Part shown: positions 1-6,251 of the stretch, piece after piece | How positions within the stretch are numbered: position 1 is the first letter of the stretch | Layout of the letters: every line of letters starts with the position of its first letter | DNA from: an uncultured Clostridia bacterium | GTDB taxonomy: Bacteria; Bacillota; Clostridia; Oscillospirales; Oscillospiraceae | Direction of reading: 5' to 3' | NCBI GenBank assembly: GCA_947167725.1 | Contig: CAMVJF010000099.1 | Location: 1-6,625 of the forward strand | Length of the DNA: 6,625 bases | Made by a program: the position numbers and the translations under genes | The notes under the pieces: model-generated | The model's database searches: none | What the model was told of the DNA's origin: nothing | Seen by the model: only the letters and a program-made list of their open reading frames with translations

Positions 1-547
1 CCAGGAGCGCGCCATCATCGACGAGGCCTACGCCGGGGACATCATCGGCGTATTCGATCCCGGTATCTTTTCCATCGGGGACACCATCTGCGAGAAGAAT
101 ATGAACGTCCGCTTTGAGGGCATCCCCACCTTCGCGCCGGAACATTTTGCCGGCGTGGAGAGACTTGACACCATGAAGCGCAAGCAGTTTGAAAAGGGGA
201 TCATGCAGATCGCCCAGGAAGGTGCGATCCAGATCTTCCATGAGCCCTATACCGGCGTTGAGGAAGTGATCGTCGGCGTCGTCGGCGTGCTGCAGTTCGA
301 GGTCCTCGAATATCGTCTGAAGACGGAATACGGCGTGGATATCCGCCGCCGCGCGATGCCTTATGAGGTCGTTCGCTGGGTCGAGAACGAAAACATCGAC
401 ATTGCGTCGCTCAACCTCACGAGCGACACCAAGTGGGTACAGGATTTCAAGGGCAACAACCTGCTGCTGTTCACTTCCGATTGGTGTGTAAACTGGGCGC
501 TGCAAAAAAACGAGGGCCTGGCGCTGAGGGAATTCAATCGTGAATAA
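1..547 (+). CDS. prfC: Peptide chain release factor 3, C-terminal part (5'-truncated by window edge)
   Basis: RF3 is the translational GTPase that recycles RF1 and RF2 from the ribosome after peptide release. The reading frame enters the window open, with the first full codon at position 2, and leaves about 181 residues before TAA at 545-547. The GTPase domain and most of domain II lie upstream of the window. What remains matches the end of the RF3 family: the tail of the beta-barrel domain (AYAGDIIGVFDPG, FSIGDT), then PTFAPEHFA, then an RF3-type domain III containing GAIQIF and GVVGVLQFEVLEYRL. RF3 is about 530 residues in E. coli, so roughly a third is visible. The ATG at 101 lies inside the gene and is not the start. 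The stop overlaps the ribosome site of the next gene, so the two are probably cotranscribed. EF-G is less likely because the GVLQFEV and FAPEHF signatures are typical of RF3. Confidence 0.95.
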   Translation, partial: QERAIIDEAYAGDIIGVFDPGIFSIGDTICEKNMNVRFEGIPTFAPEHFAGVERLDTMKRKQFEKGIMQIAQEGAIQIFHEPYTGVEEVIVGVVGVLQFEVLEYRLKTEYGVDIRRRAMPYEVVRWVENENIDIASLNLTSDTKWVQDFKGNNLLLFTSDWCVNWALQKNEGLALREFNRE

Positions 548-559
548 GGAGTGAGAATC

Positions 560-1159
560 ATGGCTGAAAAGATCATTATTGAGGTGTTCAAGGAAAAAAA
601 GGCCGAGGACTTTACCACAGCGCTCTCCGCTTCCGACTGCCGTGCGAACGCCGGTTGTGCCGCGGCATATACAGCCGCGATGGCTGCCGCGCTGACAAAG
701 CGCGCCGCGTCGATTTGCGCTGAACGGGAAGGGGGCAGCGAACGCCTGGAGTATCTGGTAAAGAACAGCGAGATCCTTCGCTCCTATATGGTCCATCTGA
801 TCGATGAGGACGTGAAATCGAAACGTCCCTATCAGCGCGCGCGGAAGGAGGGCAATCCGGACAAGATCGAGGCCTGTCTCCAGACAGCCGGCTGCATCGA
901 CGCCGAGATCATCAACATGATGAAGCCCTGTCTCGAATTCCTCGAGGAACTGAGCACGATTTGCCCCGCGGAGCAGAAGCATCTGATCGTCGAGGCGGCG
1001 GAACTGGCGATGTGTGCCTGCCGCGTAGCGCAGAGCGTGGTCCTGTTTTATGCGGATCAGAGCAGCGACGAGACATATCGCTTCGTGACGCACAGAGAGA
1101 ACGAGATCTTTCTCGCAGAACGCGAAAAGCTTTATGAGAGCATTTGCGCAAAGCAATAA
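560..1159 (+). CDS. Cyclodeaminase/cyclohydrolase family protein (FTCD C-domain-like), Cys-rich and divergent
   Basis: This 199-residue, all-helical-looking protein resembles the formiminotetrahydrofolate cyclodeaminase / methenyl-THF cyclohydrolase (FchA) family. Family-like traits are a short N-terminal helix ending EDFTTALSAS, an Ala-rich helix at about residues 31-50, a DEDVKS segment at 82-87 matching the family's conserved acidic DED site, and an Ala-rich helix at 146-160. Family length is about 200 residues, which fits. Two things are odd. The usual Gly-rich folate-site loop (PGGGSAAA) is here RANAGCAAA at residues 28-36, and there are ten Cys (27, 33, 53, 106, 112, 124, 135, 152, 154, 196). 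The ATG at 560 is chosen over GTG at 551 because AAGGAG at 546-551 sits 8 nt before it. The gene lies directly behind prfC and before a terminator. No formate-THF ligase or other folate gene is beside it, so catalytic activity is uncertain and it may be a non-canonical paralogue. Confidence 0.7.
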   Translation: MAEKIIIEVFKEKKAEDFTTALSASDCRANAGCAAAYTAAMAAALTKRAASICAEREGGSERLEYLVKNSEILRSYMVHLIDEDVKSKRPYQRARKEGNPDKIEACLQTAGCIDAEIINMMKPCLEFLEELSTICPAEQKHLIVEAAELAMCACRVAQSVVLFYADQSSDETYRFVTHRENEIFLAEREKLYESICAKQ

Positions 1160-1168
1160 GAATTCATA

Positions 1169-1194
1169 AACAGAGAGGCAAAGGCCTCTCTGTT
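1169..1194 (+). terminator. Intrinsic terminator after the cyclodeaminase gene
   Basis: An 11-bp perfect stem (1169-1179 with 1184-1194, core CAGAGAGGC/GCCTCTCTG) closes on an AAAG loop. It is followed by the modest U-rich run TTGTCTT. It starts 9 nt after the stop and separates the prfC unit from the cobB promoter, whose -35 box begins 4 nt past the stem. Confidence 0.8.
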
Positions 1195-1197
1195 GTC

Positions 1198-1226
1198 TTG
1201 TAAATACGAAAGTTTTCCTGTATAAT
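1198..1226 (+). promoter_or_regulatory. Sigma-A-type promoter of the cobB operon
   Basis: TTGTAA at 1198-1203 (4 of 6 to TTGACA) is spaced exactly 17 nt from a perfect TATAAT at 1221-1226. A start near 1233 would leave a leader of about 23 nt that contains the ribosome site at 1243-1248. It is the only good promoter between the upstream terminator and cobB. Confidence 0.75.
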
Positions 1227-1255
1227 AATAAATCATGCATATAGGGGGATTGACG

Positions 1256-1972
1256 ATGAACGAAAAGATCATGCGCCTCCGCGAGATCATTCGCGAGAGC
1301 GACAACATCGTTTTCTTCGGCGGGGCCGGCGTCAGCACGGAGAGCGGTATCCCGGATTTCCGCAGTGTAGACGGCCTTTATCATCAGGAATGGAAGTATC
1401 CGCCGGAGACGATCCTGAGCCACAGCTTTTTCACACGTTATCCCGAGGAATACTACCGTTTCCACCGCGCAAAGCTCGTTGTTGAGAATGTCAAACCGAA
1501 CCGCGCCCATCTGCGTTTGGCCGAGCTCGAGCGTGAAGGGAAGCTTAAGGCGGTCATCACCCAGAATATCGACGGGCTCCATCAAGCGGCGGGAAGCAAA
1601 AAGGTTCTTGAACTGCACGGCAGTATCCTGCGCGCATACTGCTCAAAATGCCGAAAGCCTTATCCTGCCGATCTCATTAATTTCGGGAGCGGGGTTCCCC
1701 GCTGCGGCTGCGGCGGCGTGATCCGGCCGGATATTGTGTTGTATGAAGAATCTCTTGATCAGGATATACTCTATCAGGCAACCTCGTATATCAGAAACGC
1801 GGATGTGCTGATCGTGGGTGGAACTTCTCTGAAGGTTTATCCCGCCGCTGGCCTGATCAACTATTACCGGGGGAATAAGCTTGTGCTTATCAACCGGAGT
1901 GAAACGCCCTACGACAGCTATGCCGATCTTGTGATACACGAGAAGATCGGGGAGGTATTTGACCAGGTATGA
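1256..1972 (+). CDS. cobB: NAD-dependent protein deacylase, Sir2 family
   Basis: Sirtuins remove acyl groups from lysines in cytosolic proteins, using NAD+ and releasing nicotinamide and O-acyl-ADP-ribose. The 238-residue protein has the family motifs in order: NAD-binding GAGVSTESGIPDFRS at 23-37, TQNIDGLH at 102-109 with the expected Asn and Asp, catalytic His121 in ELHGS, and zinc Cys pairs 129/132 (CSKC) and 150/152 (CGC). RPDIVLYEE follows at 157-165, then the Rossmann GGTSL near 195. All catalytic and zinc residues are present, so it should be active. The second Cys pair is C-x-C rather than C-x2-C. ATG at 1256 is preferred to the in-frame ATG at 1235: AGGGGG at 1243-1248 lies 7 nt before it, and the predicted transcript starts only about 2 nt before 1235. 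It heads the operon, and its TGA overlaps the next ATG (ATGA). Confidence 0.95.
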   Translation: MNEKIMRLREIIRESDNIVFFGGAGVSTESGIPDFRSVDGLYHQEWKYPPETILSHSFFTRYPEEYYRFHRAKLVVENVKPNRAHLRLAELEREGKLKAVITQNIDGLHQAAGSKKVLELHGSILRAYCSKCRKPYPADLINFGSGVPRCGCGGVIRPDIVLYEESLDQDILYQATSYIRNADVLIVGGTSLKVYPAAGLINYYRGNKLVLINRSETPYDSYADLVIHEKIGEVFDQV

Positions 1973-2718
1973 AACGTTCTGTCGTTCTCGGCACGGAGAT
2001 CGACGCGGTCTCCTTTGACGAGGCGATAGATCTTGCACTTGAGGAAATGACGCGGCGGCGCGGCGCTTATGTTGTGACGCCTAACACGGAAATGCTGCTC
2101 AGAGCGCGGAAGGATGACGCTCTGCGCGAGGCCCTTCACAACGCTGCGCTTGCCCTGCCGGACGGCGTCGGCGTTCAGCTGGCAGCGCATATTCTCGGAA
2201 TTCCGCTCGGCGAACGGATTGCCGGCGTGGATTTCGCGCATTGTCTGCTTGCACGAATGAGCCGCGAAGGAAAGAGTGTTTTTCTTCTCGGCGCGGAAGA
2301 GGGCGTTGCGCAACTGGCTTCGGATCAGCTTTTGAACGAATTCCCGTCGCTTGAGATCAAAGGCTTGCACAGCGGCTATTTTGACGAGGTCGAGGAAAAG
2401 AATATCCGTATTCAAATCAACACCGCGGCGCCGGATCTTTTGATCGTTTGTCTCGGCTCGCCGAGACAGGAAATCTGGATGAACAGAAACAGTACGTCGC
2501 TTAACGTTGGCATTATGGCTGGACTTGGCGGCACGCTGGATATTTTTGCGCGGCGTCTGCCGCGCGCTCCGCGCTGGATGCGCAGCGCGGGACTGGAGTG
2601 GCTTTTCCGGCTTGTAAAGGAACCCCGGCGTATCGTCAGGATGATCAGATTGCCGCATATTATTACGATGGCGCTCCAGGAAAGGATCGGAGGAAGAAAG
2701 AGATATGGACAAGGGTAA
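1969..2718 (+). CDS. WecG/TagA/CpsF-family glycosyltransferase (GT26)
   Basis: Members transfer N-acetylmannosamine or N-acetylmannosaminuronic acid from UDP-sugar to a lipid-linked GlcNAc at the inner membrane face. They act in wall teichoic acid linkage (TagA), enterobacterial common antigen (WecG) or other polymers. The 249-residue protein shows TPNTEMLLRA (37-46), LPDGVGV (63-69) with Asp65 at the position I recall as the catalytic base of TagA, LGIPLGERIAGVD, FLLGA, LHSGYFD, LLIVCLGSPRQE, and a C-terminal GLGGTLDIFA...RAPRWM...GLEWLFRLVKEPRR. The basic tail (PRRIVRMIRLPHI) fits the membrane-targeting appendage of TagA. Start: ATG at 1969 gives the usual short lead strand; its Shine-Dalgarno is distant (GGAGG at 1951-1955, 13 nt away), so translation is probably coupled to cobB. 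The exact polymer cannot be told here, as no other polymer-assembly gene is adjacent. Confidence 0.92.
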   Translation: MKRSVVLGTEIDAVSFDEAIDLALEEMTRRRGAYVVTPNTEMLLRARKDDALREALHNAALALPDGVGVQLAAHILGIPLGERIAGVDFAHCLLARMSREGKSVFLLGAEEGVAQLASDQLLNEFPSLEIKGLHSGYFDEVEEKNIRIQINTAAPDLLIVCLGSPRQEIWMNRNSTSLNVGIMAGLGGTLDIFARRLPRAPRWMRSAGLEWLFRLVKEPRRIVRMIRLPHIITMALQERIGGRKRYGQG

Positions 2719-3379
2719 GCTCATTGTTCTCGAGGGGATCGACGGCAGCGGCAAGTCCGCGCAGTACCGCCGCCTCTGCGAGAAGCTGCGCAGAGACGGC
2801 ATTGAATATCATCATATCGTGTTCCCCAGATACGATAAGGACAGCAGCGCCTTGATCCGCATGTACCTCTCCGGCGCTTTCGGCGGAAAGCCGAGCGATG
2901 TAAACGCGTATACCGCCTCGACATTCTTTGCTGTAGACCGGTTTGCCGCTTTCAAGCAGGATTGGGGGCAGAAGTATCTCAACGGAGAATTCATCCTCTC
3001 CGACCGATATACGAGCTCGAACGCCGTGCATCAGGGTAGCAAGCTGCCGGACGACGAACTGCCGGATTTCTTTGCCTGGCTGTCCGATCTGGAACATACG
3101 AAGATGGGTCTTCCAAAGCCGGATCTTGTGATCTATCTAGACGTGAGCATCGAGCTGTCCCTTGCCCGCATGCGCCGCAGACAGCAAAAGACCAACACAC
3201 AGGCGGATATCCATGAAAAGGATATCGAGTATCTTCGCCGCTGTCTTCACACAGCCGATAAGGCCGCGGATTTCTTTCGCTGGCACAGAGTACCGTATCT
3301 GAAGGACGGCGAGGAACGGAACATAGACGAGAAAAACGAGGAGATCTATCAGCTGATCCTCTCAGAACTCCAAAAATAA
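2705..3379 (+). CDS. tmk: Thymidylate (dTMP) kinase
   Basis: It phosphorylates dTMP to dTDP with ATP for DNA synthesis, in the cytosol. The 224-residue protein has the P-loop EGIDGSGKS at 10-18, the FPRYD segment at 40-44 (family F-P, dTMP site), AVDRF at 76-80 (family A-x-DR) and LSDRYTSSNAVHQ at 98-110 (the DR-Y/H-x2-S site). The hydrophobic strand PDLVIYLDVS spans 139-148, and an Arg/Gln-rich LID follows (RMRRRQQKTN, 155-164). It is slightly longer than the usual 205-215 residues. HQ replaces the more common YQ after the DRY motif, and the LID lacks the typical R-x-R-D-R pattern, so it is a divergent clade, but every core motif is intact. GGAGGA at 2689-2694 lies 10 nt before the ATG, inside the 3' end of the glycosyltransferase gene, which it overlaps by 14 nt. 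Confidence 0.9.
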   Translation: MDKGKLIVLEGIDGSGKSAQYRRLCEKLRRDGIEYHHIVFPRYDKDSSALIRMYLSGAFGGKPSDVNAYTASTFFAVDRFAAFKQDWGQKYLNGEFILSDRYTSSNAVHQGSKLPDDELPDFFAWLSDLEHTKMGLPKPDLVIYLDVSIELSLARMRRRQQKTNTQADIHEKDIEYLRRCLHTADKAADFFRWHRVPYLKDGEERNIDEKNEEIYQLILSELQK

Positions 3380-3382
3380 AAA

Positions 3383-3402
3383 GGGCCCCCGATCGGGAGC
3401 CC
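3383..3402. terminator. Shared bidirectional terminator between convergent tmk and the small peptide gene
   Basis: GGGC-C-CCCG and CGGG-A-GCCC form two 4-bp GC blocks around one C-A mismatch, with GATC or AT at the apex. On the + strand only CGGACTTTC follows, a weak U-tract. Read on the - strand the same hairpin runs straight into TTTTTATTTTT (3371-3382), an excellent U-tract. The hairpin therefore looks optimised for the minus-strand gene, whose stop is 8 nt away, while also serving tmk. Confidence 0.8.
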
Positions 3403-3409
3403 CGGACTT

Positions 3410-3538
3410 TCAGCAGCCGCAGCCGCAGCCGTTGTTGTTGTCGCAGCCACAGCCGCAGCCGTTGCCGTTCCAGCCGAAGAGGATGATCAGAATGATGATC
3501 AGCCAAAGATAGCTGTTATTGCAGTTGTTGCAGAACAT
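3410..3538 (-). CDS. Small Cys/Gly/Asn-rich single-span membrane peptide, 42 aa
   Basis: I do not recognise a named family, but the layout is that of the tiny Cys/Gly-rich membrane peptides seen in many Firmicutes. From ATG at 3538 it reads a short polar N-terminus with two Cys (C3, C6) and four Asn, then a hydrophobic span at residues 10-23 (YLWLIIILIILFGW, long enough for a short membrane helix). A tail of alternating Gly-Cys follows, NGNGCGCGCDNNNGCGCGC, ending in TGA at 3412-3410. Eight of 42 residues are Cys. Support for a real gene is good: AAAGGA (minus strand, 3550-3545) lies 6 nt before the ATG, the stop is 8 nt before a terminator with a strong U-tract in this direction, and it fills an otherwise empty gap. 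Function is unknown. Metal binding, disulphide cross-linking or a spore-envelope role are guesses. It is too short for most gene callers. Confidence 0.82.
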   Translation of the reverse strand: MFCNNCNNSYLWLIIILIILFGWNGNGCGCGCDNNNGCGCGC

Positions 3539-3669
3539 AGATTATCCTTTCCCCACACTACCGTCTTTTCATTGCCCGATGCCTTGTGTGGCAGACAGCG
3601 GTATCAGGCGGCATTTCCGACCGCTCGCGCTATCATATGCCGGGGAAGGATTAGGTGACACATTACCGC
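3539..3669. other. Divergent intergenic region between the small peptide gene and mltG
   Basis: This non-coding stretch must hold the start signals of both flanking genes. I find no convincing TTGACA/TATAAT pair on either strand. A near-palindromic TATCATATG at 3631-3639 reads CATATGATA on the minus strand, which fits the CATAnnnTA -10 form of late sporulation sigma factors. CACC (3657-3654, minus) lies 14 nt upstream of it. On the + strand TATCAT has no good -35 partner. A weak inverted repeat (GCGG 3608-3611, CCGC 3621-3624) is not supported as a terminator. Confidence 0.35.
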
Positions 3670-3682
3670 AAGGAGGGTCAAT

Positions 3683-5029
3683 ATGCCCGACGAACTGGAG
3701 AAGATCAACGAGATATTCCGTCTTCACGAAGAGGTCGAAAAGACGGCGTCTCAGAAAAAGATAGAGGAGAGCGATCTCAAGGGCGCGCTCCAGGGAAAAG
3801 CTGCGGTCTCTGACCGCATCCGCAGTTTCGTGAACGGTCCCGACGACGACGAGGCTGACGAAGAGATTTCGGAGGACGAGCTAACCGAAAGAGATTACCG
3901 CCCGGTGAGGCGCGGCAGAGAGTACCATTCCGGCTGCCTCGGCGGCGTGATGTATTTCGTTTTTATTCTCTGTATCAGCATTATCCTTGCCTGCGTCGCC
4001 TGGATGTCGGCCGCGGACGCGCTGGCCCTCAACAAAGAGCTTTTCACTGCCGAGGTCACGCTGCCGACGGATATCTTCACTTCAAAAACGGTGGAGACGT
4101 TCGACGATAAAGGGAATGTGACCGGGACAAAACGCGTCTCAAGCGCAGATATCGACTATGTCGCGGAGGAGTTGAAATCCGCGGGACTGATCCAGTACAA
4201 ATGGCTCTTCAAGCTTTTCTGCAAGGTTTCAAAGGCGGACACCAAGCTCGATCCGGGAGAATATGAACTGAAATCATCCTACGATTATCGTGCGCTTGTC
4301 GGAAAGATGCAGAAGAACTCCGGCGCCGCCGCGACTGTCATGGTGACGATCCCGGAGGGCTTTACGATGAGCCAGATCTTTTACCGCCTCGAGGAAAACG
4401 GCGTTTGCAGCTATGACGATCTCATGGAAGCCGCCGCGAATGAAAACTTCGATTACTTTTTCCTTGAAGGAACCGAAAGCGGTGATCCTCTGCGGCTCGA
4501 AGGCTTCCTGTTCCCGGATACCTATGAGTTCTATAAGAGTATGAGCGCGGCCAGCGCGATCAATAAGTTCCTGCAGAATTTCTACGGAAAGATTAGCGCC
4601 GATATGGAAAAACAGCTCAGCGATAAGGGCATGAGCCTGCGCGACGTCCTGAAGATCGCGTCGCTGATCGAACGCGAGGCTGCGAATGACGAAGAGCGGC
4701 CTTTGATTGCATCCGTTATTTATAACCGTCTACGCACGGGGTGGTCGCTCGGTCTTGAGTCGTCGATCCTGTATGTTCATCAGGATCACGAGGGCGCTCC
4801 GACCGCTGAAATGCTAAAAGAAGATTCTCCCTATAACCTGATGGAGAAGACCGGACTGCCGCCGACTCCGATCAGCAACCCAGGCATCAGTTCGATCAAT
4901 GCTGCGCTTGTCCCGGATACGACGAATTATTTCTTCTTTACGCTCGATACAGCCACAGGGACGCACAGGTTCTTTGAAACGCTCGACCAGTTCAACGCCT
5001 TCGTGGCGACGCAGGATTATGGCGGATAA
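3683..5029 (+). CDS. mltG: Endolytic transglycosylase MltG (YceG-like)
   Basis: MltG is an inner-membrane lytic transglycosylase that cuts nascent peptidoglycan strands near the membrane, setting glycan length. The 448-residue protein has a long acidic cytoplasmic tail (about 1-84; DDDEADEE at 54-61), a membrane helix at about 88-110, and a LysM-like subdomain around 185-245 (LDPGEYELKSS, VTIPEGFTMSQIFYRLEENG). The YceG catalytic domain follows: EGFLFPDTYEF 273-283, LKIASLIEREA 323-333, ASVIYNRLRTG 343-353, GLPPTPISNPG 391-401. Glu330 in LIEREA aligns with the catalytic Glu218 of E. coli MltG. The usual LQ[ST]D motif reads LGLES (356-360), so Q and D are replaced by G and E. AAGGAGG at 3670-3676, 6 nt before the ATG, fixes the start. 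The 3' end overlaps the U32 gene by 11 nt. Confidence 0.95.
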   Translation: MPDELEKINEIFRLHEEVEKTASQKKIEESDLKGALQGKAAVSDRIRSFVNGPDDDEADEEISEDELTERDYRPVRRGREYHSGCLGGVMYFVFILCISIILACVAWMSAADALALNKELFTAEVTLPTDIFTSKTVETFDDKGNVTGTKRVSSADIDYVAEELKSAGLIQYKWLFKLFCKVSKADTKLDPGEYELKSSYDYRALVGKMQKNSGAAATVMVTIPEGFTMSQIFYRLEENGVCSYDDLMEAAANENFDYFFLEGTESGDPLRLEGFLFPDTYEFYKSMSAASAINKFLQNFYGKISADMEKQLSDKGMSLRDVLKIASLIEREAANDEERPLIASVIYNRLRTGWSLGLESSILYVHQDHEGAPTAEMLKEDSPYNLMEKTGLPPTPISNPGISSINAALVPDTTNYFFFTLDTATGTHRFFETLDQFNAFVATQDYGG

Positions 5030-6227
5030 GCCGGAACTGCTTGCTCCCGCCGGGGATCTCGAGAGAGTTGCCATGGCCTTGCACTATGGCGCCGATGCGG
5101 TCTATCTTGCCGGACGTGAATTCGGCATGCGTTCCTCTGCCGTCGCTTTCAATGACGATGATCTGCGGCGTGCCGTGGAGCTTGCTCATGATCAGAGCGC
5201 AAGGCTGTATGTCACGTGCAACACTCTGCCGCGCGAGACAGAGCTTGCACGGCTCCCGGATTATCTTGGCTATTTGCAGGAATCGGGCGTCGACGCGCTG
5301 ATCGTCGCGGATCTCGGCGTGATGAAAATGGCAAAACGCTATGCGCCGCGTCTGGGGCTGCATGTCAGCACGCAGCTTGGCGTTATCAACAGTGAGACAG
5401 CGCGCGTTCTCGGGGATATGGGAGCCGATACGGTTGTGCTTGCCCGCGAAACGCCGCTGGATGATATCCGTCGTATCCGCGCGGCGCTGCCTGAGCGGGT
5501 GAAGCTTGAAGCGTTCGTTCACGGCGCCATGTGCGTTTCCTTCTCGGGTCGGTGTCTGCTTTCCAATTATATGACCGGACGCGACGCCAATCGAGGACAA
5601 TGCGCGCAGCCCTGCCGCTGGAAGTATCATCTTGTCGAGGAGAAACGGCCGGGAGAATACTTTGAGATCACCGAGGACGGCGGGACCTATATACTCAACT
5701 CGCGCGACATGCGCATGATCGAACACATCCCGGAATTGATCGACGCGGGTATTTCGAGCATGAAAATCGAGGGAAGGATGAAATCCGCCTATTATACCGC
5801 GGTCGTGACCAACGCATACCGCCACGCGATCGACGCCGCAATGCAGGGAGAGAAGCTCGATCCCATCTGGATCGAGGAGACGGAGAAGGTCAGCCACAGA
5901 CCGTATTCCACCGGCTTCTACTTTGGCGATCCTCTTCAGCACTACGGAGAATCGAGCTATGCCTCGACCTTCGATATCGCGGCGGTCGTGGAGAGCTGCG
6001 ACGGCGAGGGAAACGCTGTCGTGTCGCTCCGCAACAAATTCTGTGCGGGCGAAGAGCTTGAGCTGATGACGCGGGATCATATGCCGCTTCGTTTCACGGT
6101 CGGCTCGATCAAAAGCGCCGAGGGAGAGGGTATTGACGTCGCGCGCACGGCGATGATGGAGCTGCACCTGCGCCTGCCTTGCCGCGCAGAACGCTTTTCT
6201 ATTCTGAGAAAAGCGAGAAAGGCTTGA
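5019..6227 (+). CDS. U32 family protein, probable RNA hydroxylation protein (TrhP/RlhA-like)
   Basis: The family was named for a collagenase-type peptidase, but several bacterial members act in hydroxylation: TrhP on tRNA U34, RlhA on 23S rRNA and UbiU/V on ubiquinone. The 402-residue protein starts ELLAPAGD, with GADAVYLAG at 24-32. It carries the full U32 signature EAFVHGAMCVSFSGRCLLS at 164-182. Then come TGRDANRGQCAQPCRW (186-201) and YILNSRDMRMIEHIPELIDAG. SMKIEGRMKSAYYTAVVTNAYR follows at 247-268, then a C-terminal beta-type domain. Cys172, 179, 195 and 199 are clustered as in members that hold an Fe-S cluster. ATG at 5019 is chosen because MADKPELLAPAGD is the normal N-terminus; upstream in-frame codons lie inside mltG and do not look like this family. 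There is no strong ribosome site (CAGGA only 2 nt away), so coupling to mltG is likely. The substrate is unproven. Confidence 0.9.
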   Translation: MADKPELLAPAGDLERVAMALHYGADAVYLAGREFGMRSSAVAFNDDDLRRAVELAHDQSARLYVTCNTLPRETELARLPDYLGYLQESGVDALIVADLGVMKMAKRYAPRLGLHVSTQLGVINSETARVLGDMGADTVVLARETPLDDIRRIRAALPERVKLEAFVHGAMCVSFSGRCLLSNYMTGRDANRGQCAQPCRWKYHLVEEKRPGEYFEITEDGGTYILNSRDMRMIEHIPELIDAGISSMKIEGRMKSAYYTAVVTNAYRHAIDAAMQGEKLDPIWIEETEKVSHRPYSTGFYFGDPLQHYGESSYASTFDIAAVVESCDGEGNAVVSLRNKFCAGEELELMTRDHMPLRFTVGSIKSAEGEGIDVARTAMMELHLRLPCRAERFSILRKARKA

Positions 6228-6251
6228 CAAATCAAAGCATTGTGATACAAT
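6224..6251 (+). promoter_or_regulatory. Promoter of the alaS T-box transcript
   Basis: A perfect TTGACA at 6224-6229 is separated by 16 nt from TACAAT at 6246-6251. The TG at 6243-6244 makes an extended -10 (TGATACAAT). The -35 box overlaps the TGA stop of the U32 gene. The expected start near 6258 lies about 9 nt before T-box stem I. Confidence 0.88.

Noticed and set aside
1235..1255. Upstream ATG for the sirtuin adding seven residues
   Set aside because: It falls about 2 nt after the predicted transcription start and has no ribosome site. The ATG at 1256 has AGGGGG 7 nt ahead.
1918..2802. Minus-strand frame of 294 codons opposite the glycosyltransferase gene
   Set aside because: It is very Arg/Ser/His-rich with no known motif, and it lies fully antisense to a well-supported gene and its borders.
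3413..3463. GCCGCAGCC-type repeats that could be a tandem DNA repeat
   Set aside because: They are explained by alternating Gly-Cys and Asn codons of the small peptide gene.
2991..3506. Minus-strand frame of 171 codons over the end of tmk and the small peptide gene
   Set aside because: It is a low-complexity Arg/Leu/Gln-rich translation in a different frame from the supported small peptide, and it runs through the terminator hairpin.
3519..3764. Plus-strand frame of 81 codons before mltG
   Set aside because: It overlaps the start of the small minus-strand gene and the beginning of mltG, has no ribosome site, and shows no recognisable motif.
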